Position numbers and translations under genes: made by a program
Notes under the pieces: generated by a model
Databases searched by the model: none
What the model saw: the letters and a program-made list of their open reading frames with translations, nothing else
Told to the model about the DNA's origin: nothing
Assembly: GCA_902984215.1 (NCBI GenBank)
Contig: CADWAF010005608.1
Location: 1-16,439 of the forward strand
Source of the DNA: Willaertia magna
Lineage: Eukaryota > Heterolobosea > Eutetramitea > Acrasida > Naegleriidae
Reading direction: 5' to 3'
Length of the DNA: 16,439 bases
In this document: positions 1-8,328 of the stretch, piece after piece
Position numbering within the stretch: the first letter of the stretch is position 1
How the letters are laid out: each line of letters starts with the position of its first letter

Positions 1-1005
1 ATTGTGAAATAATTTTTCAACCATATCTCTTCTAACATTAAAGCAGTATTACCACATACAAGTGCTGGCTTATTTGTTTCAAATGCATGATGATCATCTA
101 AAATAAAAGAATGTGGTTGACCAATTATTTTACCATTATAAATTGCTACTTGACCATAATCTTCACAATTATTTTCTAAATTATCTAATTTAAATAAACG
201 ATAAGTAATTGAATAAAAACGTGCTTTTCCTAATAATCCTTTAAGTTGAGGATCATTAATTTTAATTTCATTAGTAGACATTTGACGTGGATCATTAAAA
301 CCAATCTTTTTAGATAAAGAAATAAAATCATTAATATACAAAGCACCTGCAATACATTCACCAAATAATAATTCATGATTCCTAACATTTTCCCTTAATC
401 TTCTATCACAATAAACATCTGAAAAATAGAATTCACCACCTCTCTTTAATGAATGATACTCCCTTTAATACATCTTCCTTATTTGGAGATAAATTTACTA
501 CACAATTAGAAATAACTAAATCAATACTTTCTTTTTCAATTAAATTTTCTAAATTTTCAATAAAACCTTCAATGAACTTTAAATCAGCAACATTTCCATT
601 AAAATTCTTTTTAAATTCTTCAACACTGTTTTGAGCAACTTGAATTAGTTCTTTTGTCATGTCAACACCAATTACTTTACCATTCTTTCCACTAAGTGCT
701 GCAGCTACGTAACAATCTCTACCAGACCCACTTCCTAAATCTAAAACTGACAGATTTTCAATTCCCAAAGGGATTGGTGTACCGCAACCATAAAACTTTT
801 CATTAACCGTCGATGGGATTTTATCTAAAATACTAAAAATAATAGGATGTGGTTTACTGACACTTGTACAAGCACTAGTTTTTAAATCTTTAGATGTATT
901 TAATATTTTTCTGTAATATCCTTGAACGGATTGATAAATTGTTGAAGCATTATCATAGACAATTCCACTGCTTGTGCTTTCTTGATTCTTATTACAACAA
1001 GACAT
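1..1005 (-). CDS. arsenite methyltransferase (AS3MT/ArsM family), 3' partial, one-base frameshift
   Basis: SAM-dependent methyltransferase that would convert arsenite to methylated arsenicals in the cytosol. The start is the ATG at 1005; upstream in-frame codons are not ATG. Seen: an N-terminal Cys pair (MSCCNKN), family motif KILNTSKDLKTSAC with Cys46, YGCG with Cys74, SAM motif I VLDLGSGSGRDCYV at residues 87-100, and ISNCVVNL with Cys168. The frame ends at a TGA at 433-435, but the -1 frame resumes at once with RGGEFYFSDVYCDRR, then GECIAGALY (the fourth family Cys) and PALVCGNTALMLEE, open to the window edge. Aligned to the family, one extra base lies at about 441-446, within minus-strand TAAAGAGAGG. 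No intron boundaries fit a one-base gap, so this is a frameshifted gene or a sequencing error. All four Cys that bind As(III) in the family are present across the two frames. The C-terminus lies outside the window. Confidence 0.9.
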
Positions 1006-1202
1006 TCTTCTTTTTTTTACCAACTAAAGATCATCAAGACCGTCGTTTCTATTATCGATATAAAAGAAGAAAAAACAAAAAGAAAATTTACTAAATAATA
1101 ATTTGACTTAGTAGTAAATTTTACATAAATTTAAAAAATACAATTTTATGAATTTTCCAATACAATCAAAAATATGCGACTTTTACCAACCAATTTCGTA
1201 AA

Positions 1203-1423
1203 ATCTACAGCACTACAGGTTCCCGAGAAGTCTCCCATCTTAGTACTAATGTAGCCCTACTGTAGGTTTTTCCTGAGTTATCTTGTATTTGTTTAGAAAA
1301 AGTAGTTGGCTTGAATGAAACGGTCTGTATAAAATGTAATGGAAAATTATTTTTATCTTCAATGTTATCCAATTTAATTTGCGCAGAAGGGACACCTGGT
1401 GTCACAGTGGTATGGCCGTAGAT
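1203..1423 (-). rRNA. 5S rRNA-like gene interrupted by about 110 nt (probable pseudogene)
   Basis: Read on the minus strand, 1423 to about 1374 begins ATCTACGGCCATACCAC, the conserved eukaryotic 5S 5' end. Positions 1263 to 1203 carry ACAGTAGGG, TTAGTACTAAGATGGGAGAC (box C/loop E region), CGGGAACC and GTGCTGTAGAT, the 5S 3' end, followed by a T4 run. The two ends pair as helix I (ATCTACGGC with GCTGTAGAT, one G-U pair). CCACTGT pairs with ACAGTaGG as helix II with a bulged A. The spacing between helix II strands is about 110 nt too long; the extra stretch is roughly 1264-1373. Removing it leaves about 111 nt, near normal 5S size. It is either a disrupted gene, a 5S-derived element, or a gene with an unusual insert. 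Function is doubtful. Confidence 0.7.
1391..1403. repeat. perfect 13-nt hairpin inside the 5S-like sequence
   Basis: GACACCTGGTGTC is a six-base inverted repeat around a single central T. It lies where loop B and helix III of 5S rRNA would be. It may be a local rearrangement of helix III or chance. Confidence 0.5.
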
Positions 1424-1523
1424 ATGAAATCTCCTTTTTAACTTTCAGTTTTGTTTAGACCCTAATTAAGTTTGACTTTAACTTTGCTACATATTTTAAA
1501 TTATTACAATTATTAATATTATT

Positions 1524-3140
1524 TTAAAAATATTCATCACCATATAATTCATAATAAGTTTTTTCATCCTTATCAACAATTTCTATATTTTCGTAGTGAT
1601 GACTTAAAGTAAATTTTTCTTCAAAAATGAGTTTTATTACTTCTTTTAAATTGTTTTGTAAATTATTTAATTTAAATTTAATTAAAAGTAATTCATTTTC
1701 ATTACAAGATTTATTTTCAAAATAAAAATATTGTAAATAATTTAAATTTAATAAAAATTGACCATTTACTATATTACATTTATTTATTTCTAAATCTTGT
1801 AAATAAATTAATTTGCTTAAATAAATTTCATTTAAATTTAAACAATTATTCAAATAAAGTTTTTGTAAATTACTTAACTTTAATAAACATTCACCAGTGA
1901 TTAATTTACAATTATTTAAATCTAAAACTTTTAAACTTTTTAAATTAATTAAATATTTATCTTCTATATTTGTATTTGCCACATTTAAATTTGTTAAATA
2001 TTTTAATTCATTTAAATATTCACCAACAAATTTAACATTATCTTTAACATATAAACTTTCCAAAAGTGGTAAATTTCTTAAATATTTTTCTTTAAATTTA
2101 TCATTTGCTAAAAATGATAATGTTCTTAAATTTTTTAAATATTTAAAATATTTTCCAGAAATAGGTTTTGAGTGTTGAAATAATATTAAATGTTTTAAAT
2201 TAATTAAATATTGTAAATTATTTTCTTCTAAATTAAATAAAGAACCTTCTAAATGTTCTAATTTATTTAAATTATTAAAGCAAGTCCCTGTAATATTACT
2301 ATTACAATCATAATAGGAATTTGAAGAATGAATTTCTAATTTTAAAATTTGTAAATTTCTTGTAAACATTAACTCGTTGTCATTTAATAAAGAAAAATTA
2401 GTAGATAAACAGTTTTTTCTATTTTTGGATAATACTAAAGAATTTAAATTTGGTAAATTTTGTAAAAAATTAAAATCGTTTATTCCAGCACAATTGTTTA
2501 AAGTTAATTCTTTTAAGTTATTTAAATTATTTAAATAAGTTACATTAAAATTTAAAATGTTATTTAATTGTAAAGAAGTTAATTGTTTTAAATTTTCTAA
2601 AAAATGATTATTATTAATTTCAAAACAATTATTCATTAATAATTTATTTAAATTATTTAAATTATTTAAATAAGTGTCTGGAGTATTTGTGTTTTCTAGA
2701 GTTAAAGTTTTTAAATTATTTAAATATTTAAAACAAGTTCCATTTATATTTAAACATCTATTTATATTTAATTCTGTTAAGTTATTTAATTTTTGTAAAT
2801 GTTCATCTTTAAAATTACAAAATAAAATGTCCAATGCTTTTAATTTTGTAAATTTTTGTAATAAATTTATATGTTCTTCATTTTTACATTCAGTTATCTT
2901 TAAAATTGTTAAATTTTCAAATAAATAATTTGGAAAATTTAAATTTAATTTAACAAAATTATATTTAAATAGTTCATTAATATTATTATTGTCTTTTATT
3001 AAACTATTATAAAAATATTTATTTATTTGTGCTAAATTTATATAGTCTAATATATCTCTAATAAATTTAGATATTTCAATAATTATATCGGAACAAAATA
3101 TATTCTCAATTTTTCTTTTCTTTAAACTTCTTTCAAACAT
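1524..3140 (-). CDS. F-box-like plus leucine-rich-repeat protein
   Basis: A 538-residue protein if it starts at the ATG at 3140 (AAAATG context). An in-frame ATG at 3188 would add 16 residues; I prefer the inner one because it sits just before the charged FERSLKKRKIEN stretch and the F-box-like segment. That segment (about residues 15-45: FCSDIIIEISKFI, then DYINLAQINKYFYNSL) has the hydrophobic spacing of an F-box. The rest is about fifteen or more degenerate LRRs of the type LxxLxxLxLNNCxxINGxxxxxLNNL, rich in Leu and Asn. F-box/LRR proteins usually act as substrate adaptors of SCF ubiquitin ligases; the role here is inferred only from domains. The C-terminus is acidic and aromatic (ELYGDEYF). 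Base composition is far more AT-rich than the neighbouring housekeeping genes, and the gene lies between two 5S-like fragments. It looks like a member of an expanded lineage-specific family. Confidence 0.75.
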   Translation of the reverse strand: MFERSLKKRKIENIFCSDIIIEISKFIRDILDYINLAQINKYFYNSLIKDNNNINELFKYNFVKLNLNFPNYLFENLTILKITECKNEEHINLLQKFTKLKALDILFCNFKDEHLQKLNNLTELNINRCLNINGTCFKYLNNLKTLTLENTNTPDTYLNNLNNLNKLLMNNCFEINNNHFLENLKQLTSLQLNNILNFNVTYLNNLNNLKELTLNNCAGINDFNFLQNLPNLNSLVLSKNRKNCLSTNFSLLNDNELMFTRNLQILKLEIHSSNSYYDCNSNITGTCFNNLNKLEHLEGSLFNLEENNLQYLINLKHLILFQHSKPISGKYFKYLKNLRTLSFLANDKFKEKYLRNLPLLESLYVKDNVKFVGEYLNELKYLTNLNVANTNIEDKYLINLKSLKVLDLNNCKLITGECLLKLSNLQKLYLNNCLNLNEIYLSKLIYLQDLEINKCNIVNGQFLLNLNYLQYFYFENKSCNENELLLIKFKLNNLQNNLKEVIKLIFEEKFTLSHHYENIEIVDKDEKTYYELYGDEYF

Positions 3141-3224
3141 TTTTAAAAGCCAGTTTGTACAAACTTCCAATTTTGGTCCACAAGTCATCCCTAAACCAAC
3201 TAAAGTATATTTAAATTGATTTGA

Positions 3225-3293
3225 GAAGTACAGTATTCCCACATTAGTACTGAGATGGGAGACTTTTCGGGAACCTGTTGTGCTGTAGATTTT
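3225..3293 (+). rRNA. 5'-truncated 5S rRNA fragment (3' half only)
   Basis: The sequence ACATTAGTACTGAGATGGGAGACTTTTCGGGAACC and then TTGTGCTGTAGAT, followed by T6, closely matches the 3' half of the split 5S copy at 1203-1263, with only a few substitutions, but in the opposite orientation. Similarity fades upstream of about 3228 (TACAGTA). No CTACGGCCATACC 5' end is found on the plus strand upstream, where the LRR gene begins. It is a 3' remnant with an intact box C-like region and a T-run terminator, and without the 5' pairing partners for helices I and II. It is not expected to give functional 5S rRNA. Confidence 0.75.
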
Positions 3294-3318
3294 TTGCTGG
3301 AGTTGGTACCGTTATAAA

Positions 3319-3330
3319 TCCCGCCAAAAA
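3319..3330 (-). promoter_or_regulatory. E2F-like site upstream of the KEN/D-box gene
   Basis: The minus strand reads TTTTTGGCGGGA, matching the E2F/DP consensus TTTSSCGC / TTTGGCGGGA. It lies about 45 bp upstream of the ATG at 3373 in an otherwise AT-rich stretch. Binding is inferred from the motif only; the downstream protein's cell-cycle degrons make it plausible. Confidence 0.45.
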
Positions 3331-3372
3331 AGTTGTTAGGAATACGTTGTTTGAAATTTAAATTTAATAAAA

Positions 3373-5004
3373 ATGCTTAAAGGTGTGGATAATTTTTCTT
3401 CTAAAGCTGCTGGGGCATGTGTAATATCCCAAACCAGCGAACAAGAAGGATATAAATGTGAGAATGTATTGCTTGACTCTAATGAAGAGATATGGATGAG
3501 TGATGCCGGATTGCCCCAAGAGTTTGTTTTAAGGGTAAACTGTAATTCCACAATTAAAATTGCAGGGTGGTATTGCCACAAAAGATATGTTTTTAACCCA
3601 AGAAAAATTAGAATGTACATTTCAAAAGAAAAAGAAGGTCCTTTTATTCAATGGGCTTCGTTAAAAACAGAAGAAAATGTTGGATTACATCTGTTTAAAC
3701 TAAAACCTATACCTCAAGACTTCTCATATTATAAATTCGAAATAGTAGAAACATTTGGAGGAAATCGTGTATACTTAAATAAGTTATATTTACTTACTGA
3801 ACTACCTGATATTAAAAAAAATAGAAATACTGAAAATCCTGTTGAAACTGAGGACGTTGAAGTACTAAGTCCTACAGCTTCATCCCCTGGGCTAGGTATA
3901 AACGAGAATCATCAGTTACAAAGTACTCTTAAAGGCTTTCAAGCAAAAGAAAAAGAGGATATCACTGACACAGTTCCCAATTTCGATGATTTAATGTTTA
4001 ACGACTCTGGCATGTTGTTGTGGACACCCCAACAGAATAATAGCTTCAATCTCAACCATGGACTTGCAAATCTTAACAACACACTGAATGCAACTATGAT
4101 GTTAAATTATAGCAATATTTCGTTGAAAGAAATATCAGATTCACCCTTAGTTGCTTTCAATAACAACAGACTGCACCAAAAAACTAATGGAAAGAAAGAT
4201 CTAACGCATAGGTACTTAAAAAAAGATTTAACAAAGCAAGAAGAGATACCAACACAAATACCAAAAATAGAAAAAAGAGAAAAACCAGTCCTTAAAGAAG
4301 GTAAGGACTCTAATTCTCAAAAAGAAAATAGACCTCCTAGCGCAAATGGAGTAGTTGTAAATACACAGAAGAAAAAAGAGATACAATTGAGGCCTAAATC
4401 TTTGCCTAAGAGAACAGTTCTAGGAGATATTACGAACAAAGAGGTAAACAACAAAGAAAGTTTGGACAACAGAATTAAGGAAGCAAGAAAATCTAGAGTC
4501 TTACAAACTAACCAAGCAATGACAAAGGCAAAAAGAAATGTTGAAGAACTGCACGAAAAACTAGTTTTAATGAAACCAGAGAACAAGGAAAATAAAGAAA
4601 TTAAGGATTGTGTGAAAAAAGTAGATGAAATGAGAAAAGAACTTGACAGACTTCAACAACAAGTAAAAGACCTAGAACAAAACGCCGATTGGAAGAAAGA
4701 ATTTGAAGAATTCAAGAACAAATTCTATGAAAAGGTCACATTAAAGTTACAGAAATCCATGACTAAGGTAGAACAAAAAGTTTCCAGGGATATGTATAAA
4801 ATAGTTGATGAAAAGGTGAGACAAATGTCAGTGCAACTTAACATGAGAATGAATCACGATGTGAAGCGATTGGAAGAGATGAAAATGGTGGCAAGTAAAA
4901 AGGAAGAGGTAATAGAATGCCATCAGACCAATGAAACTGCAAATAACATGGATACGACAAGTGAACAAGTAGCTAATTTAAAATTAAGAATACAACAATT
5001 ATAA
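3373..5004 (+). CDS. discoidin-like domain and coiled-coil protein with KEN and D-box degrons
   Basis: Single-exon gene of 543 residues, not recognised as a named family. Residues about 1-135 look like a galactose-binding/F5-8C-like beta-sandwich (LPQEFVLRV, KIRMYISKEKEGPF, YYKFEIVETFGGNRVYLNKLYLL). The same fold occurs in APC10, IFT25 and the CEP104 N-terminus, and PQEF plus KIRMYIS resemble the last two most. Residues about 140-360 are low-complexity and basic. They contain KENRPP at 317-322 (KEN box), RTVLGDITN at 347-355 (perfect RxxLxxIxN D-box) and a second KEN at 405-407. Residues about 365-520 form a long charged coiled coil (DEMRKELDRLQQQVKDLEQ). This suggests a cytoskeletal, centrosomal or spindle protein degraded by APC/C; that role is inferred. 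An E2F-like site lies upstream. Its stop codon is 3 nt from that of the convergent GTPase gene. Confidence 0.85.
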   Translation: MLKGVDNFSSKAAGACVISQTSEQEGYKCENVLLDSNEEIWMSDAGLPQEFVLRVNCNSTIKIAGWYCHKRYVFNPRKIRMYISKEKEGPFIQWASLKTEENVGLHLFKLKPIPQDFSYYKFEIVETFGGNRVYLNKLYLLTELPDIKKNRNTENPVETEDVEVLSPTASSPGLGINENHQLQSTLKGFQAKEKEDITDTVPNFDDLMFNDSGMLLWTPQQNNSFNLNHGLANLNNTLNATMMLNYSNISLKEISDSPLVAFNNNRLHQKTNGKKDLTHRYLKKDLTKQEEIPTQIPKIEKREKPVLKEGKDSNSQKENRPPSANGVVVNTQKKKEIQLRPKSLPKRTVLGDITNKEVNNKESLDNRIKEARKSRVLQTNQAMTKAKRNVEELHEKLVLMKPENKENKEIKDCVKKVDEMRKELDRLQQQVKDLEQNADWKKEFEEFKNKFYEKVTLKLQKSMTKVEQKVSRDMYKIVDEKVRQMSVQLNMRMNHDVKRLEEMKMVASKKEEVIECHQTNETANNMDTTSEQVANLKLRIQQL

Positions 5005-5007
5005 CAT

Positions 5008-5802
5008 TTATTGTAACAAACACTCTTTCTTGTTCTTACCGCCTCCTTTCTTCTTCTTTGCCACGTAATGTTCTATCACAACTTCTATACATTGTTCAAA
5101 TACTTCCTTTAATCCTTCTTGTGTTTTCGCAGAACATTCTAAATAACGACTGGCACTTGTCTTTTGTTTAACTTTTTCGGCTTCTGCCCTAGGAACACAT
5201 TTATCCTTTTCTTTTGAATCATTTCTTAAATCCATTTTGTTACCTACAATGATAAAGGGAACGCTTCTATCTTTTGTGTGTTCTTTAATTTCAGGAACCC
5301 ATTTCCTAGCAACTGCTTCAAGTGAATCTTTATTTGTCACATCAAAAACTACCACAAAGATATGGGTATCTTTAAATTTTATAGTTAAATAAAAATAATT
5401 TAAATAACCTACCTGGATAGGATAATGGACGTAATTGATCATATTCATCAGTACCTGCAGTATCCCATAAACCTAGTGTTATAGTTTTATCCTTATAAAC
5501 AACATTTGCAGTATAATTATCTATTATTTCATTAATATATTTCACAAAATAAAAATACTAACCAAATACTGTTGGATTGTATTCCGTTGGAAATTCATTA
5601 TTACTATTTATATCAATAGTAATGTTGATTTAATTTATTTTAAAAACCTACCTATAAGAAATTAGCATACAAGTCTAAAAAAGAAATTAATGAATGTTGA
5701 TGATTGATTTCTTACCTTTCCTACAGAAGCATCACCAATGACAATAATTTTTAATGAGTTATCTTCACTTAATTCGAAATCATCAGCGTTGTTGTCAGTC
5801 AT
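5008..5802 (-). CDS. atypical Rho/Rac-family small GTPase, five exons
   Basis: Exons by GT-AG introns and family alignment: 5716-5802, 5652-5674, 5563-5603, 5413-5520 and 5008-5369, giving 621 nt and 206 residues in frame. Introns are 41, 48, 42 and 43 nt. P-loop GDASVGKT is at 23-30, switch [14 protein letters not shown] is Rho-type, and DTAGTDEYD is at 70-78. LRPLSYP, WVPEI, base-recognition GNKMDLR and [10 protein letters not shown] follow, and a polybasic tail [12 protein letters not shown] leads to the CAAX box CLLQ (terminal Gln favours farnesylation). Rho proteins act as membrane-bound switches for actin and polarity. Odd: the residues aligned with Rac Gly12 and Gln61 are Ala25 and Thr74, so intrinsic GTP hydrolysis may be weak, as in the Rnd group. 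The insert helix found in typical Rho proteins is short. It is divergent from the NUDT5-like gene. Confidence 0.93.
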
Positions 5803-6188
5803 TTTTTTAATGGGTGATTAATTGTCTAGCATGCTTTTGACTCTCATTTTTGCGATTGACATTTGAAGGGTTGAGGAAAGTGGGTGTTAATAGACAAAGA
5901 AAGAGCTCCGTAACAAAAACAATAAAGGGCTGGTATTGATAGAAAAGATTTTATTTAATAGGACTAGCTTTTTTTCTTTTGGTCATCTTATCACTCGACT
6001 GGTTTGTCTCCGATTTGTTTTTGTTTTTAAAAAGAAGAAGACTTGATAACGTAATTCATAGCAGCCTAAAAACGAATCAATGCAGGGTAGTGTATTATTA
6101 AATACTGTGTTGGTGTTTTGTTATTTTAAAGGATTTATAATTTATTAGCTAAAAGAGTAGAGTCGTTGTAAAGGATTAAAAAAAAAGA
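5803..6188. promoter_or_regulatory. intergenic region between divergent GTPase and NUDT5-like genes
   Basis: This 386-bp stretch separates two divergently transcribed start codons and must hold both promoters. It is less AT-rich than most intergenic DNA here, with several T- and A-runs. No tRNA, 5S, repeat or convincing ORF was seen. A run of A directly precedes the ATG at 6189. Confidence 0.5.
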
Positions 6189-6809
6189 ATGTCTTCCGAT
6201 CAAAACAGCAACCACACCGCTACCATTGTCAAAGAAGAAATACTATTAGAAACTAAATGGATTAAAACAAAGAAATTAACTTATAGAAATGAAAAGGGTG
6301 AATTAAGGGAATGGGATGCTATTGAAAGAACAACAAAAAAAAGTAATTTTGATGGTGTTGATATTATTGCTTTTATGAAAGATAAAGAAACGAAAGAAAA
6401 TTATTTAATTTTAATTGAACAATTTAGACCTCCTTGTAATAAATATGTTATTGAATTTCCAGCAGGGTTGATTGATGAGAATGAAACACCAGAAGAAGCA
6501 GCGATAAGGGAATTAAAAGAAGAAACTGGGTTTGAGGTAAATAAGATTATTAGTTCTTCTGCTCCTCTAGCTTTAGAACCAGGGTTGACTAATGCAACAA
6601 CTGGTGTTGTAATAGTTGATGTTGTTCCATTAGAGAATAAAGGAGAGTTACCCAAACAACAATTAGATGAAGGAGAACATATTATTTTACATTTAATTAA
6701 AGTGAAGGATTTATTTCAAACATTACAAAAGTTCAGTAAACAACATGAAAAATATATTGTAGATGCAAAAGTATGGACATTTGCATTTGGTCAACTTGGT
6801 TGTCATTAA
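6189..6809 (+). CDS. NUDT5: ADP-sugar pyrophosphatase, NUDT5-like Nudix hydrolase
   Basis: Hydrolyses ADP-ribose and related ADP-sugars to AMP and a sugar phosphate, in cytosol or nucleus, as known for NUDT5. The 206-residue single-exon protein has a perfect Nudix box at 93-115 (GLIDENETPEEAAI then RELKEETGF, matching GX5EX7REUXEEXGU), whose Glu residues bind Mg2+. Also typical of NUDT5 are WIKTKKLTYRNEKGELREWD, ERTTKK, the IEQFRPP substrate-binding stretch, VIEFPAGLID just before the box, and LEPGLTNATTGVVIV after it. Length is close to the animal enzyme (about 219). The start is supported by an A-rich leader and by alignment over nearly the full length. No intron is needed. Confidence 0.93.
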   Translation: MSSDQNSNHTATIVKEEILLETKWIKTKKLTYRNEKGELREWDAIERTTKKSNFDGVDIIAFMKDKETKENYLILIEQFRPPCNKYVIEFPAGLIDENETPEEAAIRELKEETGFEVNKIISSSAPLALEPGLTNATTGVVIVDVVPLENKGELPKQQLDEGEHIILHLIKVKDLFQTLQKFSKQHEKYIVDAKVWTFAFGQLGCH

Positions 6810-6845
6810 TTATCCAAATAATAATGTAACTTATTATAATTCATG

Positions 6846-6899
6846 CCAATTTTCTTTTAAGGCTTTCTTTGTAAACTCAATTTCTTGGCGGTTTGCGCC
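6846..6899 (+). promoter_or_regulatory. CCAAT box and GC-rich element upstream of the IVD gene
   Basis: The 117-bp gap before the IVD start holds a CCAAT sequence at 6846-6850 and a GC-rich inverted repeat GGCG-GTTTG-CGCC at 6887-6899, which stands out in AT-rich surroundings. Promoter function is inferred from position and composition only. Confidence 0.35.
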
Positions 6900-6926
6900 T
6901 GACAATTAAAAAATTAATTTCAAAAA

Positions 6927-8237
6927 ATGAAGTCCATTGCATTTGGTGTCAAGAAAATAAATTCCTTAAAGGCTTTGAAACAATTTGGCGTTTTGCAACA
7001 AAGAAATATTAGAAATGTTGTTGCGGAATCATTTCTTTCTGAAGAGCAAATTCAATTAAGAGATACAATTCAATCTTTTGTAAAAGAGAATATTGCACCA
7101 ATTGCTGCAAAAGTTGATCAAGAAAATAATGCTCCAGTAAGAGATTTATGGTTAAAGATGGGTGAAATAGGTTTATTAGGTATGACAATTTCACCAGAAT
7201 ATGGAGGTACAGGATTAGGTGTATTTGAACATACCTTAGCTATGGAAGAACTTTCACGTGGTTCCGGTAGCATTGCATTAAGTTATGGTGCTCATAGTAA
7301 TTTATGTACAGATAGAATTTTCAGAGTTGGTAATAAACAACAAAAGGAAAAGTATTTACCAAAACTTGTTTCCGGAGAACATGTTGGTGCATTAGCAATG
7401 TCTGAACCAGGTGCAGGTAGGTTGTTTTAATTTTGTTTGAAATGATTTTAATGATGATAATTAATAGGAAGTGATGTTGTCGGAAGTATGAGAACAAGAG
7501 CTGAAAAGAAAGGAGATCGTTATGTTTTGAATGGTAATAAGATGTGGATCACTAATGGACCTGATGCCGATGTTTATGTAGTTTATGCAAAGACTGATAT
7601 GAATGCAGGATCAAAAGGAGTTACTGCTTTCATTGTTGAAAGAGGATTTAAAGGCTTTAGCGTTGCTCAAAAACTTGATAAATGTGGTATGAGAGGTTCA
7701 AATACATGTGAATTAGTTTTTGAAGATTGTGAAGTACCAGAAGAGAATGTTTTAGGTCAAGTTGGAGGTGGTGCTAGAGTTTTAATGTCTGGTCTTGATT
7801 ATGAAAGATGTATTCTTTCAGGTGGTCCTATTGGTTTAATGCAAGCTTGTATGGATGTTGTTGTACCTTATGTTCATGAAAGAAAACAATTTGGTACACC
7901 AATTGGTACATTCCAATTAATGCAAGGTAAATTAGCTGATATGTATACTACCCTTAATGCATGTCGTGCTTATGTTTATACTGTTGCTAAGGCATGTGAT
8001 TCTGAACCAGAAAGTAGACCATTAAGAAAAGACTGTGCTGGTGTAATTTTATATGCTGCAGAAAAGGCAACTTGGTTGGCATCTGAGGCAATTCAAACAT
8101 TAGGTGGTAATGGTTATACTAAAGATTATCCAGTTGAAAGAATATGGAGAGATGCTAAATTATATGAAATTGGTGCTGGTACAAGTGAAATTAGAAGAAT
8201 GCTTATTGGTAGAGAATTATTTGATGAAACTAAATAA
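6927..8237 (+). CDS. IVD: isovaleryl-CoA dehydrogenase, mitochondrial
   Basis: FAD-dependent acyl-CoA dehydrogenase that oxidises isovaleryl-CoA to 3-methylcrotonyl-CoA in leucine breakdown, passing electrons to ETF. Exons are 6927-7416 and 7468-8237, with a 51-nt GT-AG intron (7417-7467) splitting a Gly codon so that EPGAGSDVVGS is restored; 419 residues. The first about 30 residues are basic and lack acidic residues ([20 protein letters not shown]), a mitochondrial targeting peptide. Seen: [34 protein letters not shown], and [19 protein letters not shown], where Glu276 aligns with the IVD catalytic Glu in its atypical helix position. Also seen are [58 protein letters not shown] and a near-normal C-terminus. 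The gene looks intact. Confidence 0.95.
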
Positions 8238-8328
8238 AAATTTTGAAGGATTTTAAGGATAAATTATTAACAATAAATTAAATTATTTGAAATAAATTGT
8301 CAATTTTAACAATAATTTTTACAAAAAA

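Noticed and set aside
1205..1405. 66-codon open frame on the minus strand as a protein gene
   Set aside because: It starts at GTG, not ATG, and both ends lie in 5S rRNA-like sequence. The central part looks protein-like, so it may be an inserted coding fragment, but not a gene.
1897..2928. Plus-strand open frames of 84-93 codons opposite the LRR gene
   Set aside because: They are antisense shadows of the repeated Leu/Asn codons of the LRR gene and have no independent features.
3186..3242. Longer N-terminus for the LRR protein from GTG at 3242 or ATG at 3188
   Set aside because: GTG is not a likely start in a eukaryote and lies at the edge of the 5S fragment. The 3140 ATG has a better A-rich context, though 3188 cannot be excluded.
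5008..5448. Starting the GTPase at the internal ATG of the uninterrupted frame
   Set aside because: Its first residues come from an intron and part of an exon in the wrong frame. The spliced model restores P-loop, switch I and switch II exactly.
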